Assembly (NCBI GenBank): GCA_963556145.1 | Contig: OY744465.1 | Location: forward strand, 4,278,001 to 4,342,000 | Direction: 5' to 3' | Length of the DNA: 64,000 bases | Source: Hygrocybe punicea | Lineage: Eukaryota; Basidiomycota; Agaricomycetes; Agaricales; Hygrophoraceae | Part shown: positions 22,193 through 33,072 of the stretch, piece by piece | Layout of the letters: each line of letters opens with the position of its first letter | How positions within the stretch are numbered: the first letter of the stretch is position 1 | Position numbers and translations under genes: made by a program | Notes under the pieces: generated by a model | What the model saw: the letters and a program-made list of their open reading frames with translations, nothing else | Databases searched by the model: none | What the model was told of the DNA's origin: nothing

Positions 22193-23101
22193 ATGGTTGC
22201 GACATTTTATTCTGAGGATACATCACCCTGTGATTCACCTGCGACTTTTCCCTTATCTGCAACTTGTTCTCTATCTGCGACATCTCTGACTTCGACGTCG
22301 CCACCCTGTGCTATACCAGTACCTATAGCTTCGCAATCAATCGCGTCTACATCGCATAGCCATTCCCTGCTTCTGTGTCCACACCCAGTGTCCCGATTCA
22401 CAGATATTGCCCCCTCTTCAAATGTATCATTGCCCATTGACTTAGCAGCATCTGCGAACCATTTCTCTGCGATTTCTCCATCTCTACAGAGTCCCCCATC
22501 GATTGCATCACTTAGAACACCCAAGAATTTCGAATCTACTCATGCTGCGTCACCCCTTGTCGACAGTTTGACGTCATATCCAACTTCACATAAATCCCAA
22601 GTACTTCGCACAACTTCTCCAGTTATTTCAGGTTCCACAGACACCCTCTCTATTGTCCGACGTCATGATCCAGTCTTTGAGACCAGAGGTGGAGCCAGAG
22701 AACCTCCATCAAGTGTGCTTTTGTTTGGATCAGTCTCAGCGATCGCACCATCCCCAGATTTCGTCGCAGCATTATCGCAGTCAGTCTCAGCTTCTCCACA
22801 GTCATTACAGCCAGTCGCTTCGTCGCCTCCAGCCATCTTGTCATCACGTCAGTCATCGCTGTCTCTATCACGATCTCCGACTTCATACTTGCGCCAAAGA
22901 TTTATATCATGGTCTCCAATGGTTTATGTGGTCTCCGATCATTATTCTAGCACAATTGTCGACCCCTACAGCTCGATTTCAAGCTGCGACTCTGTGATCT
23001 TTCATTGTGATCCTACAATTAATGCGAAACAAGAAGTTGGTGAACCACCTCCATGCCCTAGACGTCCTGCGATTTTTTCGATTCAAATACCATTCCATTA
23101 A
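22193..23101 (+). CDS. Ser/Pro/Thr-rich ORF in pol position of LTR-E element
   Basis: About 300 codons rich in Ser, Pro, Thr and Ala, in the same frame as the preceding gag and separated from it by about 140 bp. No protease DTG/DSG, reverse transcriptase YxDD or integrase HHCC pattern is visible. It may be filler that stays open because of composition, or a linker-like protein of a non-autonomous element. Function unknown. Confidence 0.3.
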   Translation: MVATFYSEDTSPCDSPATFPLSATCSLSATSLTSTSPPCAIPVPIASQSIASTSHSHSLLLCPHPVSRFTDIAPSSNVSLPIDLAASANHFSAISPSLQSPPSIASLRTPKNFESTHAASPLVDSLTSYPTSHKSQVLRTTSPVISGSTDTLSIVRRHDPVFETRGGAREPPSSVLLFGSVSAIAPSPDFVAALSQSVSASPQSLQPVASSPPAILSSRQSSLSLSRSPTSYLRQRFISWSPMVYVVSDHYSSTIVDPYSSISSCDSVIFHCDPTINAKQEVGEPPPCPRRPAIFSIQIPFH

Positions 23102-23395
23102 CATGCTCAGCCTTCTATTATGTCCTATGTAACTATGCGACTTCATTTTTGACTCTTATGCCTTCAATTTTGGTCATCATCTTTGCATTTATGGTCCTAG
23201 ACCTTCGATCTCAAACTTGCGACTTTTAGATTGGTATGCAAGTGGTATAGCTTTACTATGCGACTTTTATCGGACAGTTCCCTCGATTTCATCGACTATT
23301 TCATTCAGGAGTTCACCCAGCATTTTTGGTCCAATTTTTGCAATTTTCCCTTGCGATTTCATCAAGCCTGCGATGTTACAAGATCTCTAGCTGGG

Positions 23396-23434
23396 TTTGA
23401 CTGAGGACAGTCAAAATTTCAGTGTGGAGTGAGA
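23396..23434 (+). promoter_or_regulatory. Stem-loop plus polypurine tract before LTR-D
   Basis: TTTGACTG-AGGA-CAGTCAAA (23396-23415) forms an 8-bp stem, followed by ATTTCAGTGTGGAGTGAGA and then the LTR start TGATATGC. Same arrangement as before LTR-E (30861-30898) and LTR-B (36698-36736, minus strand). Confidence 0.7.
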
Positions 23435-24078
23435 TGATATGCACTCAGCCATCCTGAGCTCCGATATTGGATATTTTGCGATTCCTTGTGATTTGATGTG
23501 ACTTACCACTCTTTGACCTTCCGATCACATCACGACTATTGCGATCTTCTGCAACTTCGGAGATATTTAGTTATCGCACTTTGAAGTATTTCCTTTGTTC
23601 TCTTTGTTCTCGATATTCATTTATCGTTCTCTCTACCTATCCTTTCTTCTATATGCCCTTTATCTCACATATCTCCTTTTAGTATCATCCTTTTATCTCT
23701 CTTCCTTTGTCCTGATAGCTTATATACCTGCCTGTATGAGCCACTAGACAGAGAACCCCCAGAGAATCAAGACAGACCGTCATTCCCCCTTCATCTCAGA
23801 GCTTTCCCTTCATCCTAGTTCCATTCTCTTCATATTCTATCACGTTCTCTCACTGTCCAACCCTTCGATCTCACTGCGACTTTTGATTTTATCGCAACTC
23901 TTCAATTTTGATCGCACCACTCCAGTTTTGATTGCAGCACTTCTCTTGAGTTTCTCATCCACTTCTATTCATTCTCCTTCATTTCCTATACTAGTGTAGG
24001 CTTTCCGAAGCTTCCTTGCACCTTTTCACCTTTAGTAGTTGTAGGATTTCCCTTCTTATAGCTACATATAGCGTATCA
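23435..24078 (+). repeat. LTR-D
   Basis: Starts TGATATGCACTCAGCC and ends AGCGTATCA, 644 bp, preceded by a purine tract and followed by TTTTGGAGCCCACCGCAAGG. So it looks both like a 3' LTR to the left and a 5' LTR to the right. The first 45 bp resemble LTR-E (TGAGCTCCGATATTGG versus TGAGCCCCGATTTGG), suggesting LTR-E is a shortened relative. Only one copy is in the window. Confidence 0.7.
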
Positions 24079-24639
24079 TTTTGGAGCCCACCGCAAGGGG
24101 TCCCAAGTCATCTCAGCTTTTTGGTTATCCCTTTTCCAGTGCTTATCAGCAGCTTAGCCACTTGTTGTGCCAGTTTTGGCAGCATTTTCCAGCATTCCCT
24201 ATTGTCTAGTTTCCCTCAAGTCTTTCCCGACCTCTTTGACACTTCTATTTGTTTTCTCTTACCCGTCGTGCCTCCTTAGCAGCACAACTCGGCCCTCTTT
24301 GTTATTCGTGTCACACCATCACATCCGTCACGTGCCATTACCTTTGTCCACCCCCACCTTTACCGTTTTATTTCACTAATCCGTCCCCCCACACTCGTTT
24401 TACAACCCCAATGTACTCGGAAGTCCATGCCCCACCGATTCTGGTCGAAAATCCGTGCCTGGAATGCTCAAAAACGGCCCCAACGAGCACCTCAAACAGG
24501 GAATGCCACTTGCACGTCATTCATGAAACACAGAAGAAATAAGCAACGAAACAGATGGAAAACATGCAGCGTGCAATGGGTTTAGCCTGTGCACCCCCAG
24601 GTACACCCGTCATTGCCATTTCCGCAGTAACCAAGCAGG

Positions 24640-25365
24640 AAAATGCGTCCACATGGCATTTTCGACGCCTCCCAGCACTCTCGCCCCCGTTTGGCCCCTG
24701 TTTTGCCACCCGTTCACATCCACGGACTCGCTGTCGTCCCCAGAGGCAAGCCCGGTCCCGTCCCCAAGCTTTGAACTGAAGCAGTCCATAGAAAAACATG
24801 TCCACGCGTGCCCAACACCGTTTTAGAGGCAGCCCAGCACGCCCCCCTCTGTCTCGCCCCCGTTTTGCCTGCCGTTCACGTCTACGGCCTCGCCATCATC
24901 CCCGGATATAATCCTGGGCCCCTCCCCATCGCTTGATCCTGTGCGGTTCCCGGAAAACCACATCAACGCTCAACAAACCCCGTTCTCGACCCATCCCATC
25001 GCCTTCCCCCTCGTTTTGCGCCCATTTTGCACCACGTTCATGTCTATGGCCTCGCAGTTGTCCCCAGAAGCTACCCGTGACATGGCCCCATCATCTACGC
25101 CTGTGCTGTCACCGGAAAGCTGCATCAATGCCCAGCAAACCCTGTTTTTGACGCATATCAGTGCATTCACCCCCATTTCTGTCTCGTCTCGTCAGCCATC
25201 CACGTCTACGCACTTGCGGTCATCCCTGGATACAAGCCCTGACCCGTCTCCAGTGTCTGAACCCACGCCATCCCCAGGAAAACGTGTCTGTGACCGACAA
25301 ACGCCGTCTTCAATGCATTCTGACGCGTCCCCCCTCGTTTCACGCCTGTTTTGGCTCCCATCTTT
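24640..25365 (+). repeat. Diverged ~165-bp tandem repeats, non-coding interior
   Basis: Units share CGTTCACGTCTACGGCCTCG followed by CCATCATCCCCGGATA and a CGTTTTGCCCC-like stretch, at roughly 24715, 24877, 25035 and 25200. They continue after the LTR-A insertion at 29919, 30047, 30345 and 30510. The region 24079-24640 before it has no gene. Frames stay open by composition only. Confidence 0.6.
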
Positions 25366-25838
25366 GCGTTGTAGAGGCTCCGGGCCGTCTGGACCCGAAT
25401 CCTCTTCATATCCCACATCGTCCCCATCCATTCCCATTCATGTATTGTCGATTCCGCCCGATTCCGGTCCTCTCCATCAATTCCACTTAGGGTGTAGCAC
25501 GGGTGACCCGCGGGTTGCCAGGCCGGACACCGTACCCGTACCCGCAGACACCGTACCCGTGATGGGTGCGGGTCTGCATTACCTGCGGTCGGACGCGGGT
25601 GTGGTGGTTGCCCATGTGGCCATGCGTGTAGTGTCGACGACAGCGGCAGCGAGCTCCTCAAGCCCACAAATGAAACGTACACGTCAATTGACGCGACGGT
25701 TCGCATTTGTGGGGCTGGGCTGGGCTGGTTCCGTCGTCTTGTCCCACTGCCATCCTCCCCGCTCCACCACCGTCGTCATCGCCTTGCTGCTGCCAGTTGG
25801 CAGTGGAAGTCGTTGCCATCGTCGTCGTTTCATGGGCC

Positions 25839-26282
25839 TAGGGTATAACATGGGTTTGGGCACTTACGTACAGAACAAAATATCCATATTGTTGGAATAA
25901 CATGGACTTTTGGTGGGTAATTGGTCTTGAAAATTCTTGGCAAACCTATGTCCATCATTCCCATCATTATCCACACTGTATACAATAGATAAAACCCATA
26001 AAATATTGCATATAGACCCAAATGAAAAATTCACCCCCTGCCATGTCCGCGTTTTTGCATACATTATACCCATGGGTTTAAACCCGTGAAACCCGTTGCA
26101 TTGTGTGCACAATAGTGCCTTTTATCATGCACAATTATATTCAACACTTTGCAGCCATCTTATTTAACATAAAACGCACTTTTTCTCCCTATACCGCAAA
26201 GTGAATACATGTAAATTGAGTCTATAAACTTCAAAACAAATTGCAGGATAAAAAACCCGTGGGTTACCCATGTTATACCCTA
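25839..26282. mobile_element. Small hB hAT-like MITE nested in hB
   Basis: Ends TAGGGTATAACATGGGTTT and TTACCCATGTTATACCCTA; perfect duplication CATGGGCC (25831-25838, 26283-26290). 444 bp, AT-rich interior, no gene. Confidence 0.95.
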
Positions 26283-26295
26283 CATGGGCCAGATA

Positions 26296-26348
26296 CCTCG
26301 CGAACAACGTCTGCGCATCAGTTGATGCGCCAGCCTGTTTTCACAAGG
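26296..26348. repeat. Compound dyad motif
   Basis: CCTCGCGAA ... GCATCAGTTGATGC ... TTCACAAGG, 53 bp; the right arm is degenerate. Confidence 0.65.
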
Positions 26349-26429
26349 TGATTAGTTTGAGGTCTGTGGGGGCACTCACGGCGTGTTCTGGGGTGCCGTT
26401 GGAGTATGAGGCATCTGTGGGGCCATTGT

Positions 26430-26690
26430 GTCTTCGTGAGGTCTTCGTTCATCTTCGCGAGGTCTTCGTTTGTCTTTGTGAGGTCTTCATTTGTCTTCGT
26501 GAGGTCTTCGTTTGTCTTCGCACGGTCTTTGTTCGTAGTTTGGTGCTGGCGACTTCATTAACGATGTTGACGCGTCAGTTGACGTGTCACCGTGCTTTTG
26601 CGAAGTCTTCATGTGTGTTTTCATGCTGGGGACCTCGCAAACATGCGTTGACGCATTGACTGACGCGTCAACGTCGTTTGCGAGGTGTGG
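26430..26690. repeat. Tandem half-dyad array and full dyad
   Basis: Units of about 22 bp (TTCGCGAGGTCTTCGTTTGT and variants) repeat five to six times at 26430-26535, each containing the right arm of the dyad. They are followed by a core-plus-arm at about 26570-26606 and a full dyad at 26633-26685 with perfect arms CCTCGCAAA/TTTGCGAGG. Confidence 0.65.
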
Positions 26691-27287
26691 ACTCGAAGGC
26701 AGGGGGTTAGCCGATGTCGGTGGTGAAAGAATCGGGGCACGTACCTGTGCTGGTAAGTGGACGCACCACCCTCCCAGCCGTTTCCCTTCATCGCCGTGTT
26801 GTTGTTGTTGTTGTTGTTGGTTGGTGGTGGTGGTGGTGGTGGTGGCGGCGGTTTGGGTATAACTTAGTTATTAGATATGTTAGATAAATGAATTAAAGGT
26901 AAAAAAAAACTTACCTGTGGGGCCCATTGGGGCCCTCTGTGCTAACCCATGGATACCCGTCTACCGCGGGTAAGGGTGTGCGGTAGTGCACGGGTTGCCA
27001 AATTGGGACACTGTACCCGTAACCGAGAAACCCGCGGCCCAAAAACCGCGGGTTTACCCGAACCCGTGCTATACCCTAATTCCGCTCCGGATTCCGCCTC
27101 CAGATTCATTCCTACATGCACTGCAATGTCTCTAACGACCCGGAATCAGTACGTTTATAGTCATATATCATGTATCTATGTTTCCCATCTCCTAGTACAT
27201 AGCATTCCTCCACTCCACTCCACTCCTATCAGTTACAGCCTTCGCTTGTAGTACATAGTTACTACAGCACAGGATCACTCCCAGTAG

Positions 27288-27295
27288 TATAAAAG
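27288..27295 (+). promoter_or_regulatory. TATA box in LTR-A
   Basis: TATAAAAG, conserved at the same LTR position in all three copies (also 29651-29658 and 54148-54155). It lies upstream of the R/U5-like part, in the expected place for the retrotransposon promoter. Confidence 0.6.
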
Positions 27296-27590
27296 ATGTA
27301 CCCTTATACTACAAACTATATAGAAAATACAGGTTATCACTCCCCTTCAGTTCTATTTCTTAGTCCTCGCTTTGTATCATCTCCATATTAGTCTTCGTAC
27401 TCCACTCCCTTCACTTCCCCTCTGATCCAGAGCCCTGGATTCGGGCTGGATTGACTAGACTACATAGACACTAAACTCCTCTGATCACTTCTTAGCTGAT
27501 CACCCTTTCCGTAGATTCCCATTCGGGTCTACAACAGAACTCGCCGTCACAACTGGAGCCCACAAGGATATGGGCCTGGTTCGTGCGTAG

Positions 27591-28994
27591 TCAATTTAGC
27601 TCCTTCGTCCAATGGGTTAGCTTGGTGTGGACCTCCGTGACGTATTCAGATAGGCCGTCCGCGATTGTCGAGATCTCCCGTTGGGTTTCCGTCGCCATCT
27701 TGCGCATTGCCCAGACATGGTCGCTGATTCCGGCTCCGATCCACGGGTGCTTGAACGGATTTCCTCGTCTCCCTTCATCCCGCTCCGATTCCGTATCCGG
27801 TTCGACGTCGGTCAACGTCCACTTACTCGTTGACGCCTCTCCGGTCCGCAACCTAGGCTTCTTCACGGGCTTTGGTATTTTCTTCGCGACGATTTTCCTC
27901 TTTGGACTACCCGCCTTCGCCTTCCCTTTCCTTTCCGCTTTTCCGGATCCGGTGGCCGGTCCCTTCGTCGATAATCCGCAACGTCGTTTAAGCCTTTTGC
28001 ATCGATCGCACACGTACCCCTCGATTCCGCGACAAACCGCATTGGCGGTCACGCACGCATCACATTGCCGGATCCGGAACGACTGCATGTACTACGGATT
28101 AGTTAGGCACCACGGATATACGAGTCTGCGAGATATCACTTACCCCCGGAATCTTTCCCTTCGGTTCCGCGTCCTCGTTCCCGCTCGCATTCGAGAAATC
28201 GTTGCCACTGTTGTAGTCCCCGTGAACGGTCTTGTCGTCCCGGTTGACCCTCTTATCCTGGTTGAGCTTTTTGTGTTTGATCACGTTGAGTGCTTGAAGC
28301 CGCTCGTATTTTCATAGTTGCTGATTGGACCAGGTGCCCTCCTCGTCCTCGCTTCTGTGATGGCTGGTTTGTGCGGTCTCCTCCCGGTCCCTTTCCGCGG
28401 CTGCATTATCCCTTTTTGCTGCCTCTGCCACCTTCGCCCTTTCCGCCTCCTTGATCCACTTCTCCACCTCCGCCCTCCTATTCATCTCCTCTTCGTATTG
28501 ACGTGATTCCTCCGCCTGTTTCCGCTCGATCCTTTCCGCCTCCTCGACCTGTTGTTTCCTCGCTTCTGCCCTCCTATTTTCCTCCTCCTTCTCCTCCTGC
28601 AAACGTGACGCTTCCTCGACTTCCCGACGCACAGCCTCTTCCCGTTCCCGCTTCTTGTACTCCTCACGATTCCGCAACCATTCCTCGACCTCGACCACCA
28701 TCTCTCCGCCCATCGAGAAATCCCTCGGTTCCGTCACATCGATTCCATTGTCTCAAGATTCCCCTGTAGTTCCGCTGCCGGGTATCGTTAGTCCGTGCCG
28801 TTTACAGAAACGGGATCTCTTACCATGGCCCGACATCGTCTCACCACCCATTGCCGTGCTTCGTTCTCGAATCCGTCGCGTACGATATCGATTCCGGCCG
28901 CGTCGACTTCTAGTAACTCGGCTACGGCGCTCTTGAAGTCTTGCCGCGTTTCCGCATTGAGATTGTTGAGGAAATTGTCGTATTCCGTCGACAT
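27591..28994 (-). CDS. Antisense Zn2Cys6 cluster protein of LTR-A element
   Basis: Runs opposite to the LTRs. A probable first exon from ATG 28994 to 28824 ends at a GTAAGA donor. A middle exon encodes a long charged helix (REEYKKREREEAVRREVEEA and similar, 28737-28315), then a basic/acidic linker ending EPKGKIPG. A clear intron at 28083-28143 (GTAAGT ... CTAAC ... GCAG) joins in frame to SFRIRQCDACVTANAVC. The cluster is C-x2-C-x6-C-x7-C-x2-C-x6-C, the canonical fungal Zn2Cys6 spacing, followed by a Lys/Arg-rich stretch (KRKIVAKKIPKPVKKPRLR) and a C-terminal helix. A DNA-binding nuclear role is inferred from that fold. A TGA at 28312-28314 interrupts the middle exon and the first acceptor is unclear, so this copy may be dead. 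The architecture is shared with the gene at 36842-38118. Confidence 0.65.
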
Positions 28995-29331
28995 CTGGTG
29001 TTGGTGTTGGTGTTTGTTGGGTTTGTTGGGCTTGTTGAGGATGTTGTTGAGATTGTTGAAGTCGCGTTGAAAAGTTTTCTTGTTTGTATTTGTTGCCCCG
29101 TCACGTGACCGTTGTTCCTTTATCCAGCCGTTTCGCCCCACCCTCTTTTAGTAGCTCCGGACCACTGCTTCCCGACGCTTTGATACCTGCCGGCTTCGAT
29201 CTCGTTCATGTTGTACCATCGTTTCCATCCGTTTTCGACATCGCCTCCGCTCATTTATTCCCATGACCCTGGTATCTTCGTTATTTCATATGGATCGACC
29301 AGGGATGGTCTCTATCTGAGTCCTGACTGGA

Positions 29332-29914
29332 TGTAGAGGCTCCGGGCTGTCTGGACCCGAATCCTCTTCATATCCCACATCGTCCCCATCCATTCCCATT
29401 CATGTATCGTCGATTCCGCCCGATTCCAGTCCTCTCTGTCGATTCCGCTCCGGATTCCGCCTCTGGATTCGTTCCTACATGCACTGCAATGTCTCTAACG
29501 ACCCGGAATCAGTACGTTTATAGTCATATATCATGTATCTACGTTTCCCGTCTCCTAGTACATAGCATTCCTCCACTCCACTCCACTCCTATCAGTTACA
29601 GCCTTCGCTTGTAGTACATAGTTACTACAGCACAGGATCACTCCCAGTAGTATAAAAGATGTACCCTTATACTACAAACTATATAGAAAATACAGGTTAT
29701 CACTCCCCTTCAGTTCTATTTCTTAGTCCTCGCTTTGTATCGTCTCCATATTAGTCTTCGTACTCCACTCCCTTCACTTCCCCTCTGATCCAGAGCCCTG
29801 GATTCGGGCTGGATTGACTAGACTACATAGACACTAAACTCCTCTGATCACTTCTTAGCTGATCACCCTTTCCGTAGATTCCCATTCGGGTCTACAACAG
29901 AACTCGCCGTCACA
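29332..29914 (+). repeat. LTR-A, 3' copy
   Basis: TGTAGAGGCTCCGGGCTG ... CTCGCCGTCACA, uninterrupted, near-identical to 53829-54411 and to the split copy at 25370-27551. Followed by the duplication GCGT. Confidence 0.9.
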
Positions 29915-29918
29915 GCGT

Positions 29919-30860
29919 ACGCACTCGCCATCGTCCCCAGAGGCAAGCCTAGTCCTCTACCCATCGTCTGAACATGCACCATCACCGGAAAGACGTGTCC
30001 ACGCGCACATCAACGCGTCCCCCCCCTTTTCAGACCCAAATGAACTCCCCGTTCATATCTACGGACTTGTGGTCATCCCCAGAGGCAAACCACGACGTGT
30101 ACCCACCGTCTGAGCCAGGAAAACACCTCCGCACATGTATTGACGTAGTCAACCCCGTTTCCCCTCCGCTTGGTCCATTGTCCTCGCCTACGCCCATTCC
30201 ATTGTCCCCGGAAGTTAGTCATCACATATGCTCCACGTCTGTGCCAGCTATCCCCCAAAACACCGTTTCCGCCACCCCCTTCACGTCCCTATCAGCCTCA
30301 AGCTGTGTTCTCCCCCATTTCTCCCTCGTTTCGGCCCCCCGTCTCCATCTCCGCCCTCGCCGTCGTCCCCGGATACAAGCCACGACACAAACCCATTGTT
30401 TGCATCCACGCCATCCCCAAATTCACCATCGCCGTCACGTCCATCACCCACCAACCCATTTCCAGTTGCCCCCCTCACTGTTTCACCCCCGTTTCACCCT
30501 GCGTTGGCATCTATGGCCTTGCCGTCATCCCCAAGAGTGAACCACACCAAACGCGACCACTCCCATCATATTTCGTAGCCCATCATATATTGTTGCCTTT
30601 GTCAGGCACACTCATATTTCGTCACCTTCGTATAGCTGCCCCAGTCAGGCCCTCGTCTTTTGTCACCTTCATATAGCTGCCCTAGTTGGGCCCTCGTATT
30701 TCATCGCCTTTGTATAGCTGCCCCAGTTGGGCACCTGAGTTCATTGTATGCCGTTTTTTTGTTTCATCTATGTCCTGATCTATCAATATGTTTTCATATG
30801 CATTATGTTTTCTTCTTTCTCTTCCCCCTTCCCTTACTTCACTTTCTTTCCCCTGTGTAG
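29919..30860 (+). repeat. Continuation of LTR-E interior tandem repeats
   Basis: The same ACGCACTCGCCATCGTCCCC-type units continue after the LTR-A insertion to about 30540. They are followed by three shorter units around TTCGTCACCTTCGTATAGC / CTGCCCCAGT (30605-30740). No coding motif. Confidence 0.55.
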
Positions 30861-30898
30861 CTGACTGGGGACAGTCAGAATTTCAGCACCCAGGAAGA
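30861..30898 (+). promoter_or_regulatory. Stem-loop plus purine-rich tract before LTR-E
   Basis: CTGACTG-GGGA-CAGTCAG (30861-30878), then AATTTCAGCACCCAGGAAGA, then the LTR start TGATACACC. The outer stem pair is C-G here, T-A or G-C in the other copies. Confidence 0.7.
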
Positions 30899-31108
30899 TG
30901 ATACACCTGTATCACCACTGAGCCCCGATTTGGTTTATTTTAGATTTCTTTCTTTTCTTATTTACTTCAGTATTTAAAGACTGTAGTAAATAGCAACAAA
31001 CAAGACTCCTTTTCCCCTTTCACTTTGAGTTTGAGCTCTCTTGAGTGGCTTCAGAGACCCACGACCTCGTGTTCACACTTGGTCCCCACAAGGACCACAA
31101 GTGTATCA
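30899..31108 (+). repeat. LTR-E, 3' copy
   Basis: 210 bp, TGATACACC ... GTGTATCA, near-identical to 18315-18524. hC sequence follows directly. Confidence 0.85.
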
Positions 31109-31482
31109 GCAGGTATGCCAAGACCCGCGGTCACGGGTACAGGTTTTGCCCGAGTCCAAAAAAGGTAACCCATACCTGTACCTGGCAGTACCTGTACCCG
31201 TGTCATTCCCTACTCTCTTCACCAATCCCACACTGGATGATACCTCTCTTCAACCTGACCATGCAATGCACTTGCCAGACTATGCACTTGCCCATTACAG
31301 CAAGTGTAGACCCAGAATAGGCAATTCTGCATATCACATGATCTGATGACAAATCATCTGAGTCATCCGGACCTCTCCTATCCCTCAATGACATCCGGGC
31401 CTCCAGTTGGATCGTGAGAACATCAACATGAGGATGTCTCATGTCCACCTCATGGTAAACACATGGTGTAGTTGGACACTTC

Positions 31483-32714
31483 TAGTGATGCCGAAGTTCG
31501 GTTCGGTTCGGTTTTTTCGGTTTTTTGCAAAACCTGAACCGAAACCGCCGGTTCGGTTCAGCAAAATGCCGAACCGAAACTGAAACCACTTCGAACCGTT
31601 TTTTAGCGTTCAGTTCACGTTCAAACCCGGTTCAAACGCCGAACCGATTTGATTTAAAGCTTCTCCTACCTGTCAGCTTCATTTTGATCCCCTGATCATC
31701 CAAAACGGTCAAGTATTGAGTGAGTTATGATTAAAATAACTTTTATTCACAATGGGAGGACATCCATAACATATCTTTTATTCGGATATAGTTTCCCCAT
31801 GTTGGGACGAGATTCCAACACTGCAAAGACCCCAGAAAAACATTTGAACTCCCCACCCTAAACGGGGTACAGATATAATACAGAGATGTGATATCTATTG
31901 GAGGGGGTCGACCCCCTGAATAGACTACAAAAACTATTTTCAAGGTCCGACCTCCTGAAGTGGGCTATGCCGATCACTGGCATGTCATCTATTGGTTCCA
32001 TCAATGATCCCAAACTGATATAAGCAAAGTGGTTCCAACCCCAACTGGCACCCTGTTTATTGCCCAGAATATTTTTATCATTACGGATGTCCTCCCAATA
32101 TATAGATTGTGATTTTAAAAAATGAAAATAGCATTATAAGTAAAATAGGTAAGATTACCAAATTATTTGAGTACATTACCCTCATCAAAAGGTAATGGGT
32201 TCTCTGTTAACATTAATTAATATAATCAATATCCACTCACCTATTGGACCAACTTGGTATTTCTGCATAATTGGTTACAAATTGAAGTCAGTGTAATGAG
32301 TGACCAGATATTGGTTAAATTAACTAATCGTAGCAGAGGACCAATTATCATTTAGTGTGGGCAATGTACTCAAATAATTTGGTAATTTTATCTATTTTAT
32401 TTATAATGTTATTGCCATTTTTAAAATCAAATATATCTATATATATTGTGAGTAAAAGTTGTTTTAATCATAACTCACTCAATACTTGACCGTTTTGGAT
32501 GATCAGTGGATCAAAATGACGGGAAGAACCGTATCTATCGGTTCGCGGTTCGAACCGGGTTCAAACGCGGTTCAGAACCGCTCAAAACCACAGAACTGCA
32601 AACCGAACCATCGGTTTCAGTTCAGCATTTGGCTGAACCGAACCGGGTTTTTCGGTTCGGTTTGCGGTTCAAACCAGGTTTGGACCGGTTCTGAACCGAA
32701 CTTCGGCATTACTA
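31483..32714. mobile_element. hA hAT-like element near D terminus
   Basis: Ends TAGTGATGCCGAAGTTCGG and CGAACTTCGGCATTACTA; perfect duplication GACACTTC (31475-31482, 32715-32722). It inserted six bases inside the D terminus. Internal arms are inverted for long stretches (31690-31750 versus 32445-32520). AT-rich centre, no gene, no dyad motif. Confidence 0.95.
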
Positions 32715-33072
32715 GACACTTCAGGCCACCCGATTTCCTAAACTTGTAGATGTAACTGAATGGGTCGTATGTTACTTCTACATGTTGAGAAACGACAGGT
32801 CTGGCCCAGGGCTAATATTCATGTCCATGGGCTGTCCCTGGGCTGTCCCTGGGCTGTCCCTGGTCCAAAGCATTGGGACAATGGGATGTCCCTGGTGCCA
32901 GGGGGTCATTTGGGATGTCCCAAACTAATTTTTGGATATTTTTTTGAAATCTTTTTTTGCTGTGGCCACAATGATAGTGTGGTTATTAGTCAATGGAATG
33001 TTAGTAGCCATCATATACAACATATGATAGCTGTATAGCTACATGCATGTGACTTGTAGACTCTGGTTGACC

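Larger units (their letters stand above)
25488..27078. mobile_element. hB hAT-like element inside LTR-A
   Basis: Ends TAGGGTGTAGCACGGGTGA and AACCCGTGCTATACCCTA; duplications ATTCCACT (25480-25487) and ATTCCGCT (27079-27086). The other LTR-A copies (about 29437 and 53937) show the uninterrupted site GATTCCGCTCCGG, so the insertion is proven by two empty sites. The interior has several dyads (26296-26348, 26633-26685), a short tandem array (26430-26530) and a GTT/GGT run (26798-26856). No transposase. Confidence 0.95.
25370..29914 (+). mobile_element. LTR-A non-autonomous LTR element with antisense gene
   Basis: LTRs of about 583 bp (TGTAGAGG ... CGTCACA): 5' copy 25370-27551 (split by hB), 3' copy 29332-29914. 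A 4-bp duplication GCGT flanks the element (25366-25369, 29915-29918). Joining the flanks restores the tandem-repeat unit of the host LTR-E interior. The 1.8-kb interior has a primer-site-like ACTGGAGCCCACAAGG (27552) but no gag or pol. Instead it holds a multi-exon gene on the opposite strand. A third LTR-A copy with sense gag lies at 53829. Confidence 0.85.
18315..31108 (+). mobile_element. LTR-E gag-only LTR retrotransposon with internal LTR-D, interrupted
   Basis: Identical-layout 210-bp LTRs lie at 18315-18524 and 30899-31108 (TGATACACC ... GTGTATCA). The first is followed by a primer-site-like TTTTGGAGCCCACTGCAAGG; the second is preceded by a hairpin and purine-rich tract. Between them are a Ty3-type gag, a Ser/Thr/Pro-rich frame in place of pol, a full LTR-D (23435-24078), and long tandem repeats. 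No reverse transcriptase or integrase is visible, so mobilisation would depend on an element such as LTR-B. Flanking tetranucleotides (GTGG, GCAG) do not match, so the LTR pair may not be one original insertion. Confidence 0.65.
17424..31212. mobile_element. hC hAT-like element, 13.8 kb including nested retrotransposons
   Basis: Left end TAGGCAATGACACGGGTA, right end TACCCGTGTCATTCCCTA. A perfect 8-bp duplication CTCTCTTC lies at 17416-17423 and 31213-31220. Own sequence is about 17424-18314 plus 31109-31212. The rest is the LTR-E retrotransposon and everything inside it. Subterminal zones are rich in ACGGGTA/ACCCG; one dyad lies at 17601-17653. No transposase seen. Confidence 0.9.

Noticed and set aside
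28302..28770. Plus-strand P/S-rich frames opposite the antisense Zn2Cys6 gene
   Set aside because: The minus strand has introns with consensus signals and a conserved cysteine cluster; plus-strand frames are complements of a K/E-rich coil.
24640..30540. Pro/Ser/His-rich plus-strand frames as genes
   Set aside because: They lie in diverged tandem repeats of a retroelement interior, lack motifs and shift frame between units.
18315..31108. A target duplication for the LTR-E pair
   Set aside because: GTGG and GCAG do not match; possibly mutated or recombined, so not claimed.
17424..31212. Large mobile segment considered as a Starship-like giant element
   Set aside because: No DUF3435/tyrosine-recombinase captain gene; the 8-bp duplication and short TIR fit a hAT-like element enlarged by nested insertions.
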